NCBI RefSeq assembly: GCF_023343835.1 | Contig: NC_064442.1 | Coordinates: 18,958,501 to 19,022,500 of the forward strand | DNA length: 64,000 nucleotides | Direction: 5' to 3' | Source: Lagopus muta | Taxonomy: Eukaryota; Chordata; Aves; Galliformes; Phasianidae | Part shown: one piece after another, positions 26,891 to 37,790 of the stretch | Position numbering within the stretch: position 1 is the first letter of the stretch | Layout of the letters: each line of letters opens with the position of its first letter | Program-made: the position numbers and the translations under genes | The notes under the pieces: model-generated | Told to the model about the DNA's origin: nothing | The model's input: the letters and a program-made list of their open reading frames with translations, nothing else | The model's database searches: none

Positions 26891-29800
26891 TCAGTTCTTG
26901 AACATGTCGCAGAGCAGCTTCTCCATGGGAGTGTTGCCGATGGTACGGCGGAAGAAGAGCAGCTCGACGCGCTCAGAGGAGAGGAAGCGCAGCGCCGGCA
27001 GGAGCAGCAGCAGCTTCCCAAACCTGGAGGATGGAGCGGTGTCACAGAGCCCGCTGTCAACGGCACCTCCGGGGTTGGGGCTGGCTGTACCTGACGGGCT
27101 GCCCAGGGTAGTGGGAGCGGTTGTGCTGGCCCAGCATCACCTGTGACTGGTCCTGCAGGTTCTCCACTTGCTCAGGGTCCTTCAGGCCGCGGGTCTCTGC
27201 CAGGACAGCGGGTGTTGGGGTGACATGGGGACAGGCAGCGGAGGACCCGGGTGTGCACTCTCACCTGGCTTGAAGAGCACCACGGCCTTCATGCAGGCAA
27301 ATTCGGTGGGATCGACCGCCAATGCTTTGAAGCGCCCCAGGGTCTCCTGCAGCGCCCGCACATCCACAGCAGCTGGCAGCAGCTTGCCAGGGGATGGCTC
27401 GGGGACAGCCAGCAGCGGGCAGCTCTCCAGGGGCATGGACCACTGGATGGCACAGAGCAGGAACAGCTCGCTCCACGCCTCCTCCAGCAGGATCACCTGG
27501 GGGCAGCCATAACCCATCAGCCCACCTGGCTGGGCGGAGGAACATCACCCACAGCTCAGCCCATGGCCAGAAATTGGCATCCTGGGGACACCCCAAGGTT
27601 CGCTCTGTGGTCACAGAGAGGCTATCCCCATCCCAACCCCATCCCAATCTAAAGCTTTTGGGGTCCCTACCTGGTCCCGGAAGGGCAGATTGGAGAAGAC
27701 AGGCAGGTTCTTTGCCCACTTGACAGCCATGAAGAGGAGACGTGCCGAGGTCTCGTAGACATTTTCGGGACCAGCTGCTGGGTACGGGGCCACCTGGTAC
27801 TCACCGCCTGCCCGCTCAGGCTCACCACCCGTCACATCTACTGTCTCATCAACTGCAGGGATGGGGACACAACATCACCCCATTGCCCCCCGTACCTCCC
27901 CACCGCCGACGGTCACCCACCATCTTCAGGCTCCAGCTTGGCACAGGTCTCGGCCGTCATCAGGCTGGCCATGAAGCGGTGGTTGTTGGGCGGTGTGGGC
28001 GTGCGGGGGACGGCAGCAGTGGCAGCAGTAGCCCCGGGGCCACGGGGGGCCGGGCAGGGAACCGGGGGGACATCACGCGTGGCAGCCACGTGCTCTGGGG
28101 GCAGCTCGGCATCCAGCTCAATGCTGTCTAGCCGGACCTGGGCTGTGCTCCGGGGCTGGCGTTCATTCTGCACAGCTGTGGTGACAAGGTGACATCAACT
28201 GTAGCCAACACTCTGCCACCTCCCTCCCCAGCGCATCTGCCCTGCTCACCATCCTTGTTCATGCCAGCTTGCAGGCACTTCTTGAGCCGGCATGCCTGGC
28301 ACTGGTTGCGGTGTGCCTTGTCCACTGGGCACAGCCCTGTCCCTGCCTGGCACCTGCAGGGAAAGGTGGTACCTGGCTGCACCCACAGGGATGGCCCTCT
28401 TTCCCTGGGGTGTCCCATGACCCATGGATGCCCCATGCTAGGGAGGCTTTGTCCCTGCTGGGTGGCCTTCAGCCAGCGGGTGCCCTGCCCCAGTAAATAT
28501 CCTGTCCCTAATGGGTGCCTTGTCTCCATGGGTCCATTGTCATGTGAGTGTCCTGCCCCAACAAATGCCTTGTTTGCCCCAGGGATGTTCTGTCCCCTGC
28601 AGATGCACATCCCCTCTGGGTGCCCTCATCCCCTATAGGTGCCTTGTCCCATACTGGTGCTGCGTCCCAGTGAATACCCTCCCTTGATGGGTGTCCTGCC
28701 CCACTGAATGCCATGTCCCCCCCTGTACCCACAGCCTTTGTCCCACCCGGTGTCCATTCCCTGGGTCCCTGCCAGCTGGATATTCCCCATCCCCACCTGT
28801 AGATGAGCTTCCTGCGGACGCTGCGCTTGAAGAAGCCGCTGCAGCCATTGCAGGCATAGATGCCATAGTGCTTCCCACTGCTGGTGTCCCCGCACACTTT
28901 GCACAGCAGCACGGGACTCAGCGCCTTGCCAGGGGCTGGGCTCAGTCCTGCGGGAGCAGAGCCGAAACATACAGGGTGAGCAGAGACACCCCAGAGTCCC
29001 CATCCCCCTCCATCAGCGCCCTCACTCAGACGATGGGCACTGTCTCCTCCGTGGGTCCGGCCCAGGGGGACCTCAGATATCCCAGGGGACATGGATGAGG
29101 AGTCCAAGAGGTGCACACAGGGTTCAGCATCAGCCCACACCCCAGGGATGCCATGGAATGAACTCTCATGGGACTTTTAAATGGGATAAAATGGTGTTCC
29201 TGGGGCTGGGGACACTGGGTGTCCCAGTGGGGGGAGAGCATGCATGATGACAAAGAGCCACAAGTGGGGACCACAGGTGTCCTGGAGAAGGGCCATGGCT
29301 GGGGACACATTACCCCAGATAGGGGCTGTGATTGTGACCATGGCCCCATAGGAGAGTCTCAGCAGGGGACCACGGCATCCCTGGGGGAAGAGCAGAGACC
29401 ACAGACATCTAGAAGAGGGTCTGTAGGCATCATGGAGAAGGAGCAGAGCTGGAGACCCCAAGTAGCCAGGAGAAGGATGCTGGTGGGGGTCCCCAGGCAT
29501 GGTGGAAAAGGTCCGCAATGAGGACCATGGGCACCAAGGGGAGGGGTCATGGCTGGGAAACCCATGTGTCTTGGATGAGGACAACAGGGGACCCTAAGCA
29601 TCCTGCAGAAGGAAGGTGGTGGTGGACACTAAGCATCCTGGAGAAGGTGTACAATGGCAACCCCAAATATCCTGGGGAAGAAGATGATGATGGAGAAGCC
29701 ATGCGTCCTGGAAAAGAGCCACAATGAGAATTCCCAAGGATCTCAGAGAAGGACCGTGACTAAGAGCATCCTAGAGAAGGACTGTAGTAGGGACCCAAGA

Positions 29801-30185
29801 TATCCTGGAGAAGAGCCATGATGGGGACTCCGAATATTCTAGAGGAGAACCGTGATGAGGGACCCCAAACATACTAGGAAACAACTGTGATAAGGATCCA
29901 AATATCTTGGAGACAGCTCACGATGGGGGACCCTGAGAATTCCTGAGAAACACCACGATGGAGGACCCTGAGCATCCTGGAGAAGGACCGCAATGGAAGA
30001 CCCCGAGCATCCCAAAGGACCACGTTTGGACCCCGCGGATTCCTGAAGAAGGACACCGGTGGGGACCCGAGCATCCCGCAGAAGGACCCGCTGAGGACAG
30101 ACCTGTGCAGCAGGATGTGGCTCTTACCCGAGGGGCTGTCCTCCAGCCCGGCGCTCACCACCGACCCCTCCGGCGACGCAGCCAT
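26891..30185 (-). CDS. NR2E3: NR2E3, photoreceptor-specific nuclear receptor
   Basis: Complete - strand gene, eight coding exons (high to low): 30185-30128, 28947-28797, 28353-28250, 28175-27921, 27852-27671, 27496-27265, 27196-27091, 27023-26891 (stop 26893-26891). It totals 406 residues, near the human length of about 410. All splice sites are GT/AG with matching phases. The DNA-binding domain (about residues 35-100) has the NR2E P-box CNGCSG and continues [11 protein letters not shown]. The ligand-binding domain holds the conserved [20 protein letters not shown] segment and an AF-2 region ending [11 protein letters not shown]. Family knowledge: an orphan receptor that with CRX and NRL activates rod genes and represses cone genes. 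The N-terminal 34 residues and the hinge are poorly conserved. MYO9A next door agrees with the mammalian 15q23 arrangement. Confidence 0.95.
28385..28790. repeat. Minisatellite in NR2E3 intron 2
   Basis: Imperfect tandem units of roughly 28-30 bp built on 'gggtgccttgtcccc…atgggtg' fill nearly the whole intron between the two DNA-binding-domain exons. Confidence 0.75.
29190..30110. repeat. Large minisatellite in NR2E3 intron 1
   Basis: About 25 imperfect units of roughly 34-38 bp with the core 'catcctggagaaggacc' followed by 'atggggacccc'. Units are diverged, so the array is not freshly expanded. It takes up most of intron 1. Confidence 0.85.
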
Positions 30186-31925
30186 GCCGGGCTGTCCCTG
30201 TCCCCGCTCTGCAGGATGGGGCTGTGGCTGTGCTCTCTTCAAGGCAGATTAGCGCGGGCGCTGTGTAAGCAGCCGCCTGTTTGTCACCGTCTTAATCTTT
30301 AGTGTCTGTGCGGGGGGGGATCAATCAGCCACGCAATGAAGAATTAAAAAGGTGCTGAGCCCCGGCATGGCTGCCTCCCTGTAACCCTAAACCCTGCGAC
30401 ACCAAAGCCACCAAAGCCACCAAAGCCACCCGCAGTGGAGACACGGGGGTCACAGAGATGCTGGCCCTGGGAAGCGGAGGGCTGGGATTGCGGAGGAGTG
30501 TTGGGGTGCAGGGGTGACCCCTATGTCCCCCCGTGCTGCGCCCACCAGGCCCTGTAAGCACATAAGCCCCTTGTTAAGGAGTTTAGAGAGGAATAACGAA
30601 AAGTGGTAATTACGGGGTGGGGGGACGGCACAAGCCCCCCTTCCCTGTCCCCAGGCAATTAATTACAAGCTCCAATTGAGGGGGATAATTGATGGGGGTC
30701 CCCCAAAGAGGATTAGTGCTGGGTCAGGGGTATCGTGTGTCCCCCTGGGGCCAGCAGCCTCAGTGTTCCTTTGGGGGCTTTGGGCCGTGGCTGCTGACGC
30801 AGCAGCATGGGGCCAGGTGGCCCAAGGGTTACGCAACGAAGGCTAAACCCTCGCTGTGACAGGGCAGCACAATTTGAGATTTGAGGGCTTTAGGCACTAA
30901 ACCCCCCCGCGGCCATCCGGGGTGGGCTGTGAGGCCAGTGGAGACAGGGACAGGGAGGGGGATGGAGTCTTGAGGCTGAGGTTGGGGTGGATCTATCGCA
31001 AGGGTTCTGCTTGGGACCAGAGGTAGTGACACGAGGGGATATGGGGGATGTGGCTCCATCCATCTCCGTCCTCACCTGCAGCTTCACTCCATCACCTCTA
31101 CATGCAGCATCAGCCCATCTCAACTGCAGCATCCTCCATCCCACTGCCACCATCACCCCATCCCAAATGCAGCATCCTTCCACTCCATCAGCAGCATCCT
31201 CCATCCCAGCATCTCATTCCCGTGTCCCAGTCCATGGCTCCATCTTGTTCCTGCCACAAGCAACACCACAAAGGTGCCGGGCTGATGCAGTGGGAACTGG
31301 GTACCCTGCATACCCACAGGTCTCCTTGGCCACTGCCCATGGGGCAGACACTGGATACCCCACGGTAATGGGACGCGGTGGCTTTTGGCCCCCAGGGATG
31401 GTGATGAGCACTGACTCGGCTAATTTGCCACCCAGCCATGTTTCCCTCCACACCGCCGGTAAAAAGCCAGCTCTGGAGCTGGGATTTGGGAAGGGGATTA
31501 GCCCCAGCAGCCATCTGCCACCAGCCAATAATCATTGCGCCGAGGAAATCCAATAATTACAAAAATATTGTTCCCACCCCATTTTGCTCTTGCACCCGGC
31601 CACGTGGCCCCAGTGGAACATCCAGAGGTGCCCCCAACGCTGCGTCTCTGCCAGCAGCCCAAAGGGGCACTCGAGCACACTGGGGACCAGACAGTGCCCA
31701 ATGCCACTGCTGAGGGGCTCAGCACCAAGGTCCCCATATGAAGGAGCAAACGTTAAAGCCCGTGACCCAGCTCTGTGACAGATGCTTGGGATTACCCAGC
31801 CTAAAACCTTGGGATCGGCTCCCTCCCTCCTTCCCAGCATTTAATTACTAATTTACTAATTACCCCAAGATGCTGCTGGCTGTCTTGAGACCCATCGCTG
31901 GGTTCTGGCTGCACTAATCCCACCA
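30186..31925 (-). promoter_or_regulatory. NR2E3: NR2E3 5' flank rich in homeodomain (CRX/OTX-type) sites
   Basis: Upstream of the NR2E3 start codon are four exact GGATTA/TAATCC hexamers (30710-30715, 31495-31500, 31789-31794, 31915-31920). There are also several ATTA clusters (about 30657-30695, 31520-31560, 31838-31865). CRX and OTX2 bind this hexamer and are known regulators of rod genes. The start site itself is not resolved: there is no TATA box close to the ATG, and a TAATCT lies near 30293. Confidence 0.45.
31060..31215. repeat. Short tandem repeat, 'cagcatc…catcccac' type
   Basis: About five diverged units of roughly 25-30 bp carrying 'gcagcatcctccatccca' in the NR2E3 upstream region. 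Confidence 0.6.
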
Positions 31926-32039
31926 GCCACGGGGAGCAAATGGATGTGCTGCAGTCAGGGGACAGCATGGCTGGGGACAAGAAGAAGGTTGTAGAAACCA
32001 GAAGAGGACCAGGTGGGGAGGGTGGAGTTTGGGAACCGG

Positions 32040-32520
32040 TTGGGGCAACTAGGAGATGACAACAAAGATCAGGAGAGCGTAATGGGGATCACGAGGAGAC
32101 ATTGGAGCCCAGGAGGTCCCACTGGGGACCAGGAGGGAGTGGAAGGCACCAGGAAGGTGCTGTGGGGACTGGGAGAAGATGGCAGAGACCAATAGGGGAC
32201 AAGCATCAGGAGGGAGTGATGGGGACCAGAAAGGTTTGATGGGGACTGGAATGGGACCATAGGATAGGGAGATGATCTGATAATGACCAGGAGAAGATGA
32301 CAGAGCCCAAAAAAGATTGGTGGGGACCAGGAGGATGCAATGGGAATTAGGAAGGTAACAAGGATTGGGAGGGAGCAGTGAGGAGCAATAGGGGTGGTAG
32401 GGATGATGAGAGGATGGTGGGGACCACAATGGGATGATGGGGACCAGGAGTTGGTGAAGGGGATCAAGAGAGTGCAAAAGCAACCAGGAGATACAAGGCT
32501 CTGGAAGGAAACAAGAGCAA
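32040..32520. repeat. Minisatellite between NR2E3 and the LRAT-domain genes
   Basis: About 18 imperfect units of roughly 25-28 bp with the core 'gatggggaccaggagg'. No coding feature overlaps it. Open frames on the - strand here are a product of the repeat. Confidence 0.8.
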
Positions 32521-33304
32521 TGTGGGACTTCAGGCAGCCCCTGCTGGCACCAGAGGTGACTGCGATGGGTTAACACCACCACTGGCGCTCAGCCATGTCA
32601 GGGCCTGGCTCTGGTTTCATCCATCATCAGCTCTCCTTTACCAGAGCTCTTTTTCCCTTTGTGTTCCCGCTGTGACAAATGATGCCGAGTGGTGGTGACA
32701 GCTCCCAGGTCACCTGCTCCATGCCCTGCCAAAGCCTCTGCTGACCCCAGATGAAACTTTAATGGGGCTCCAGGGCTGACCTGGCCATGAAACCCACCCT
32801 CAAGGGCAAGCATCTTCCCGGGGACATCCCGGTGGCTGTTCCATAGGCACAGCCCTGTGATAGCGGAGGTGGCACCATCCTGGTGGTCACAGGCTCAGGT
32901 CCATTGTGCGCTTTGTGACAACCTTTTTGTCATCAAGGGGTTACTGGAGGAAATGTCCCAGCAGGTGGAGACTGTTCCCCCTGGGAGGGCCCCATGTCAC
33001 CTGGACAGGGCGGGCTCAGTGGCAGCGGTGGGGCCGGTCAGGACAGTCTGGGCACATTCCTGGGTGCTGGCACTGCCAGCAACTTGGGGTCTTGCAGCCT
33101 GGGGATCACAGCACAACAAGGGGACATCGAAGGAGTCTCTAAGGTGAGGGTGGAGAGGAGTGCTCAGGCATATCCTCAGGGATAGTGTGGTGACTGAGGC
33201 CATAGCTTGGTGTTTGGTGATGTGATCCTGCCAAGGACTTGGGGACACCGAGATCCCCAAGCCAGGGTGGCACAGCTCTGTGGATGCCATGTCTTTCCTT
33301 CCAG
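32521..33304. other. Intergenic / possible 5' UTR region of the first LRAT-domain gene
   Basis: No gene recognised. The acceptor-like tttccttccag directly before the ATG at 33305 suggests at least one noncoding exon lies in this stretch, but I could not place it. Confidence 0.4.
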
Positions 33305-34943
33305 ATGGACCTCCTGGAGCAGGTAGCTGGGGAGCCACCAGGGAGGCCATCCTACCTCCTTCCTCTTTTTCCACCCTGGGGTCGTGGCACCTGCATTTTT
33401 TGTGCTGAGTGTGAGGGAAAGGGGACGTGGGTGAATGGAGAGGGTGTTGGGGGTGAAGTGGGTGCCACCAGGGTGGGTGACAGCAGGTGTGGGTGCCACC
33501 AGGCTGGTTCTGGCTTCACTGACCCCCAGGTGAGCTCCTTGCTGCTGACCCTGCAGGACAAGGTCCCACCATTCCTCCAGCTCCGGTACTGGCTGCGCTC
33601 CTGGCTGTGGCAGGTTTGGATGGAACAGATCAAGGCAGCACAGGTGACACCAAGGGACACACCTTGGTGACGCTGCCCCAAAATTGTCTGCAGTTGGGTT
33701 CTGGGGTGAGGTGGGTCCCAGTTCCACCAGCGTGACCAATGGGTGTTTGTCCTTCCAGGTGAGCAGCTCCAAGCAGGTAAGTGCCAGCATCCACAGCTGC
33801 ACCTCACGCTACCCATCCTACCACCTATAGGGCAAACCTGCTTTTGCTCAGTGCCCATGGTTGCTCTGGACTCAAGCTGTCCACCTGAGTTGATTGGAGA
33901 TGACCTCCCAGATCTCTTCCCTGGTCCATGGAGATCCAAACCTCTGCAGGACAGGCACAAACCTGTGGGGTGGCACCTGGCTGGAGGTGACATGTGGTGG
34001 TGTCCCCAGGCAGTGGCAGGAGCGGCAAGCACAGCGGCATTCTTCCTCTGTGAGGGGCTGCTGGGTCGGCACTTTGATGTGGTGCCCAACGGGGCGGCTG
34101 AGCCCCAGCCTGGGGACCTCTTCCTCTTCCCACTGGCATCGAGGGGACCTGGCTGGTGGGGTGCCCACGCTGGTGTCTATTGCGGTGATGGGGAGATCAT
34201 CCACCTGGAAGGTGAGCAGTGGGAGGAAACTCCACACAGGGGACAGGAGGCAAAGCAGCTCATGCTTGGGGACCACAACACTCCTTGGGCACCCTGACCC
34301 TATTTGGGGATCCAACACCTCAGGTCACCCCCAAACCTCCTTGATAACCTGTCTTCCTTGGGGATCTCAACTCAATTCGGGAAACAAATACCCCAGGTTA
34401 CTGGGAACTCATCAAGGGATGACCCCAACTCTTTTTGGGCACCTCAACCCTATTTGGGGACCCAACACTTCCAGTGATTCCAACTCCCTAACCTTCTTGA
34501 TGACCCCAACACTCCTTGAGCACTTCAAACCTATTTGGACACCTCTACCCTATTTGGGGACCCAGCTCCTCCTTCTGACCCTCAACCTTCATTGAACGCC
34601 ATCTCCTCTACACCACAGGCACCTCAGGAACATCCCCAACAGGGATTGTGGCCAAGCACGGTAAGAGCCACCTCCTGAGGACACGAGGCCCCGCCAAGGT
34701 GCTGCGGATGAAGGGGGGACTGGATGCGGCTGCCCTGCAGTGGCGGATCCGGGCAGCCATGGACATGGTGCTGGACTATGATGCTGTCACCTGTAACTGC
34801 ATCCACTTCGCCCTTGCCCTGTTGGGGCTGGGCCAGCTCACTGGGGACATGGTGAGTGTCTTTGCCCTCAGGTGTGGGGGGATTATGATACTCGCCTCGA
34901 CCAGAGCTGTTTTCTCTCCTAGATGTTCCCAGCACTGCAGTGA
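33305..34943 (+). CDS. LRAT/NlpC-P60-domain protein 1 (PLAAT-like), intact
   Basis: Six exons: 33305-33322, 33530-33643, 33759-33776, 34010-34211, 34619-34851, 34923-34943. All borders are GT/AG, phases match, and they give 201 residues. Residues 7-44 are rich in Leu and Trp, possibly a membrane-binding helix. The LRAT-type domain starts at about residue 81 (PGDLFLFP). Its expected catalytic residues are present: His103 in HAGVYCGDG, His115 in EIIHLE, and Cys178 in NCIHFAL. Family knowledge: such proteins are thiol acyltransferases or phospholipases acting on phospholipids or retinol. A poly(A) signal follows 184 bp after the stop. I do not recognise a named orthologue; similarity to LRAT and PLAAT members looks low outside the motifs. 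Substrate is unknown. The start is uncertain because the first exon is only 18 nt and begins right after an acceptor-like sequence. Confidence 0.75.
34265..34600. repeat. Minisatellite within an intron of the LRAT-domain gene
   Basis: Imperfect units of the type 'accccaactccttgggcac…ccctatttggggacccaac' repeat across the intron between the His-containing and Cys-containing exons. Confidence 0.75.
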
Positions 34944-35126
34944 AGAAGGTGGTGATGCGACCTGGGGAGCACATAGGTCTGGAGCACCCTTCCTGGGCTA
35001 CCTGTGGGATGAAGGATACGAGATAAAGGATTTGGGAATAAGAATGTGGGGCTCCTCACCACCCAAATGGATGACACCCTGATACTAACCAGAGGAAATT
35101 AAAACTAACACTCTGAGGAGCAGAAA

Positions 35127-35132
35127 AATAAA
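35127..35132 (+). terminator. Poly(A) signal AATAAA of the first LRAT-domain gene
   Basis: A canonical AATAAA in 'gcagaaaaataaagcc', 184 bp after the predicted stop and before the second gene. It supports the first gene being a separate transcription unit. Confidence 0.65.
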
Positions 35133-35408
35133 GCCGTTTGGGATTTTCCTGTCTCCTTTTGCTTTTGGTTTCACTTGACGAAGTAGCGTCCCGCTCACCA
35201 CTCGTGTCTGCACGGAGCAGAGCGCTGCGTGTGCCGGCCCCAGCACCACGCTGCCTGCCCACACCTCTGCCCACCAGCACAGCACTGTAAGGACGCTGCC
35301 AGCCCCACGCGGGGGACGGACCAGCATCAGGAGAGCAGGGGGGACAGGAGACTTCCAGTGAGGTAAGATGGCTGCGCTTGTGCTGACATTTCCTTTCTCT
35401 CCTTGCAG

Positions 35409-36158
35409 ATGGCAAACATAAGCAGCAGTTGTTCGGTGAGTAGAAGGGCTTTGAATCACCGTTCTCCCCAGCTCTCCGTGTGCTGCCCCAGAGTTTTGGG
35501 GTGATGTGGCTGCTTCTGTGTTGAAGCTGATTCTCACCATTCCCTCCCAAGGAGAAAGCAAGAGAGACGAGAGATTTCCTCCTACAAGATTTCCTTCCTA
35601 ATTATAAGAACATCCTTATGGAAGTATCAGAGAACAGCATTGAGGCTGGGGACATAGTGCTTTTCAACATGCAGTCCAGCAGCAATGCTACGCTCAGCTT
35701 CAAGCACGCGGTTGTCTACTGTGGGGACGGGGAGGTCATCCACTTCCGGAGTAAGTGCAGGTGCCCTGCCTTCATGTCATGGCAGCCCACAGAGCGACAG
35801 GGTGATGGCCAACTCTTCACTTTTCAGATATCGGATATTCAAGTGCTGGGCGAATAAGCAAGGAAGGGTTCTAGCTGATGAGACAGCAGAGGGGGAAAGG
35901 CAAGGTTCTCAGGAAAAAGGAGGGGATCAACCTTGAGACCTTCAAGAGAAAAGTCAGGGAGCTGATGAACAGCACAGCCAAGTACAATTTATTTGAGAAC
36001 AACTGCATCAACTTTGCTCTCTATCTGCTGGATCTGGGGAATTTCAGCTTTCAGTCTGTAAGTATGGAGCCAGGTTGGGGCATTTGCAGTGGGGCCAAAC
36101 AAGTCCCAGAACAAAAGATATTCTTTTCCTGCAGGTGAACAGCCATGAAGAGGAACTT
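35409..36158 (+). pseudogene. LRAT/NlpC-P60-domain gene 2, tandem paralogue with an in-frame TAG
   Basis: Exon-like segments: 35409-35435 (MANISSSCS), 35552-35750, 35828-36057 and 36135-36158 or longer. The domain keeps AGDIVLF, HAVVYCGDG, VIHF and NCINFAL, so the His-His-Cys set is present. Intron positions and phases match gene 1 (phase 1 after the second His, phase 0 after the Cys block). In exon 3 a TAG at 35872-35874 interrupts an otherwise gap-free alignment with gene 1, between SKEGF and LMRQQRGK. Either this copy is a recent pseudogene, the allele is defective, or splicing avoids the TAG; a weak in-frame acceptor ends at 35899. The 3' end is unresolved. Conservation of the catalytic motifs argues that it was functional until recently. 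Confidence 0.6.
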
Positions 36159-36189
36159 GTAAGTTTGACTGTGAGTACATTTGGTGTCA

Positions 36190-36540
36190 CTGCGCCCCGT
36201 GTGCTTGAGTCCCCAAGAAGGGTTATGGATCCACAAGATCCGGGTTCCCAGAAGAGGGTTGGGTCACCAGGGGACCTGGATGCCCGAGGAGGGTTGAGTT
36301 CCCCCATGACGGTTCGGTCCCCAAGAGGTCTGGGTTCCACAAGGCAAGCAGGATCCTTGGAAGTGTTGGGTTCCCAAAAGAGGGCTTTTTTCCCCACTGA
36401 TGGTTCAGTCCCCAAGAATGGTTGGGTTCCCCAGTGAGGGTTCAGCTCCCACCAGGTTTGGGTTTCCAAGGAGGGCTGCATCCTCAGCAGTTGTTCAGGT
36501 CCCCCAGAACGATTGTGTTCACCAAGAAGGTTTGGAGGCT
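36190..36540. repeat. Minisatellite, 'gggttccccaagaagg' type
   Basis: About 14 imperfect units of roughly 24-26 bp with a core like 'ggttccccaagaggg'. It follows the last LRAT-like exon directly, and its + strand stays open for over 100 codons only because of unit composition. Confidence 0.8.
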
Positions 36541-36900
36541 TTGGGTGCTATCTCCCAACTCTCCCAGGCACAGCACAACGTGATCGTCTGAGAGGATTCC
36601 AGAGTCTCATTCGCCAGCACAGACCCCTGGCAGAGCTTTGTCTCCACCATTCGTCTTTCCACATGTCCACTTCCTTCAAAAGATGACCATTCTGCCAGCG
36701 TTCCTTTCCATCTTTTTGTGCTGGATCATTTCACAGTTGGAGCTCAGCACCCCCTGCACAGGGGTAGAAATACTAATAAGCTGCTTTCTTGCTGCCTTAC
36801 TGTGTTTGCCTTCTTCAAATAATCAATGCATTCAGAGTATTTTGCAAATAGAATTACTTGTTAATTATACTGCTTATCTGTGTATAACAATTCTTTTCAG
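36541..36900. other. Intergenic, no gene seen
   Basis: Mostly unique AT-richer DNA without coding or repeat signals I can name. Confidence 0.6.
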
Positions 36901-36904
36901 CAAC

Positions 36905-37085
36905 TTCTTGTACTGCTAATATCTATAGCCAAATAATAGTAGCCAAGGTAATGATATCTTAAGTAATTAGAACGAAAAATTTAATCCTTCTTATACTACT
37001 CAATCTATATCCAAATAGTAGCATCCCATGTAATAGTATGTCACATAATCGCAATAAAAAATAATATCCCAAATAATACCTGGAG
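36905..37085. repeat. Decayed 15-bp-period AT-rich minisatellite (left copy)
   Basis: Units such as 'atcccatgtaatagt', 'atgtcacataatcgc' and 'aataaaaaataatat' repeat every 15 bp with heavy divergence. Confidence 0.65.
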
Positions 37086-37094
37086 ATTCCCTTG

Positions 37095-37230
37095 TCTTTA
37101 TGGGTGCCTGCAACCTCCCAGACGTTCGCTGGGACCATCACACGGAGTTCAGGAAATTCCTGATGCCTCCTGAAGATAACGTGTTGGTACAGGACCCAAC
37201 TCCTTGGTTATCCTGTACAGAACAAGGAGC
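37095..37230 (+). repeat. Possible CR1-type LINE endonuclease fragment
   Basis: The + strand translation LPDVRWDHHTEFRKFL followed by DNVLVQDPT resembles the end of the CR1 endonuclease region (pattern PD-x-W-x4-T … FL … DN-F/V-L-x-Q). Very short and diverged. Confidence 0.4.
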
Positions 37231-37664
37231 CGATCCCAGTGGGCCCCTTGCACCCCGCGCCATCTTACAGGTCTGTGTCAGATGGGACCAGAGCCGGGCA
37301 GAGCCCTGGGAGTGACCGCGTCCAGCCACAGCTTGTGCCACCACCCCTCCCATCCAGATTTCCACCACAGAAGTGTGTTTTGGTGCTGAGAACCAAGCTC
37401 CAGCGGGCTCCAAGTGGGGACAGCACACACCGCGTCCCCAGCCTGGTATGGATGACCTGCTCGGTCATGGTCTCACCCATCACCTGTCTCTGGGGTCCCT
37501 GCCTGCTTACAGTCCCCATTGTCACCACAGTAGGCACACTGCTGTGCTGTTTCACGCTCCAGCAGGGAGAGATGTGGGCCCAGACTTCTTTCTGCTGCAG
37601 GTGGCAGTGCTGGAGGGCAGGGGAAGTCATGGTGGCCTGTGAGTATCCCTGCTGCCTCTTCTCC
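37231..37664. other. Intergenic, no gene seen
   Basis: GC-moderate unique sequence. Open frames exist on both strands but show no domain or splice logic. Confidence 0.5.
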
Positions 37665-37790
37665 CCACTGCGTGGAGTCTCCAAGGAGCGCTGGGTCCCC
37701 AGGAAGGGCTGTGTCCCCAAGGAGGGCTGTGTCCCCAAGGAGGGCTGTGTTCCCAAGGAGGGTCGGGTCCCCAAGGTGGGTGCAGCCACC
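37665..37790. repeat. 18-bp tandem repeat
   Basis: Six to seven units of 'ccccaaggagggctgtgt', several almost identical, so this array is younger than its neighbours. The unit is a multiple of three and translates as a repeated VPKEGC, which looks incidental. Confidence 0.9.

Noticed and set aside
32049-32582. A long - strand open frame rich in Pro, Leu and Ser
   Set aside because: An artefact of a GC-rich minisatellite; the residue pattern follows the repeat unit.
32857-33147. A small + strand open frame before the first LRAT gene, considered as its first exon
   Set aside because: No donor in the right phase to join 33305 and no similarity to LRAT-family N-termini.
36075-36437. A 120-codon + strand open frame running from the last LRAT-like exon into the repeat
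   Set aside because: Most of it is minisatellite whose unit composition lacks stops; no domain and no conserved splice logic.
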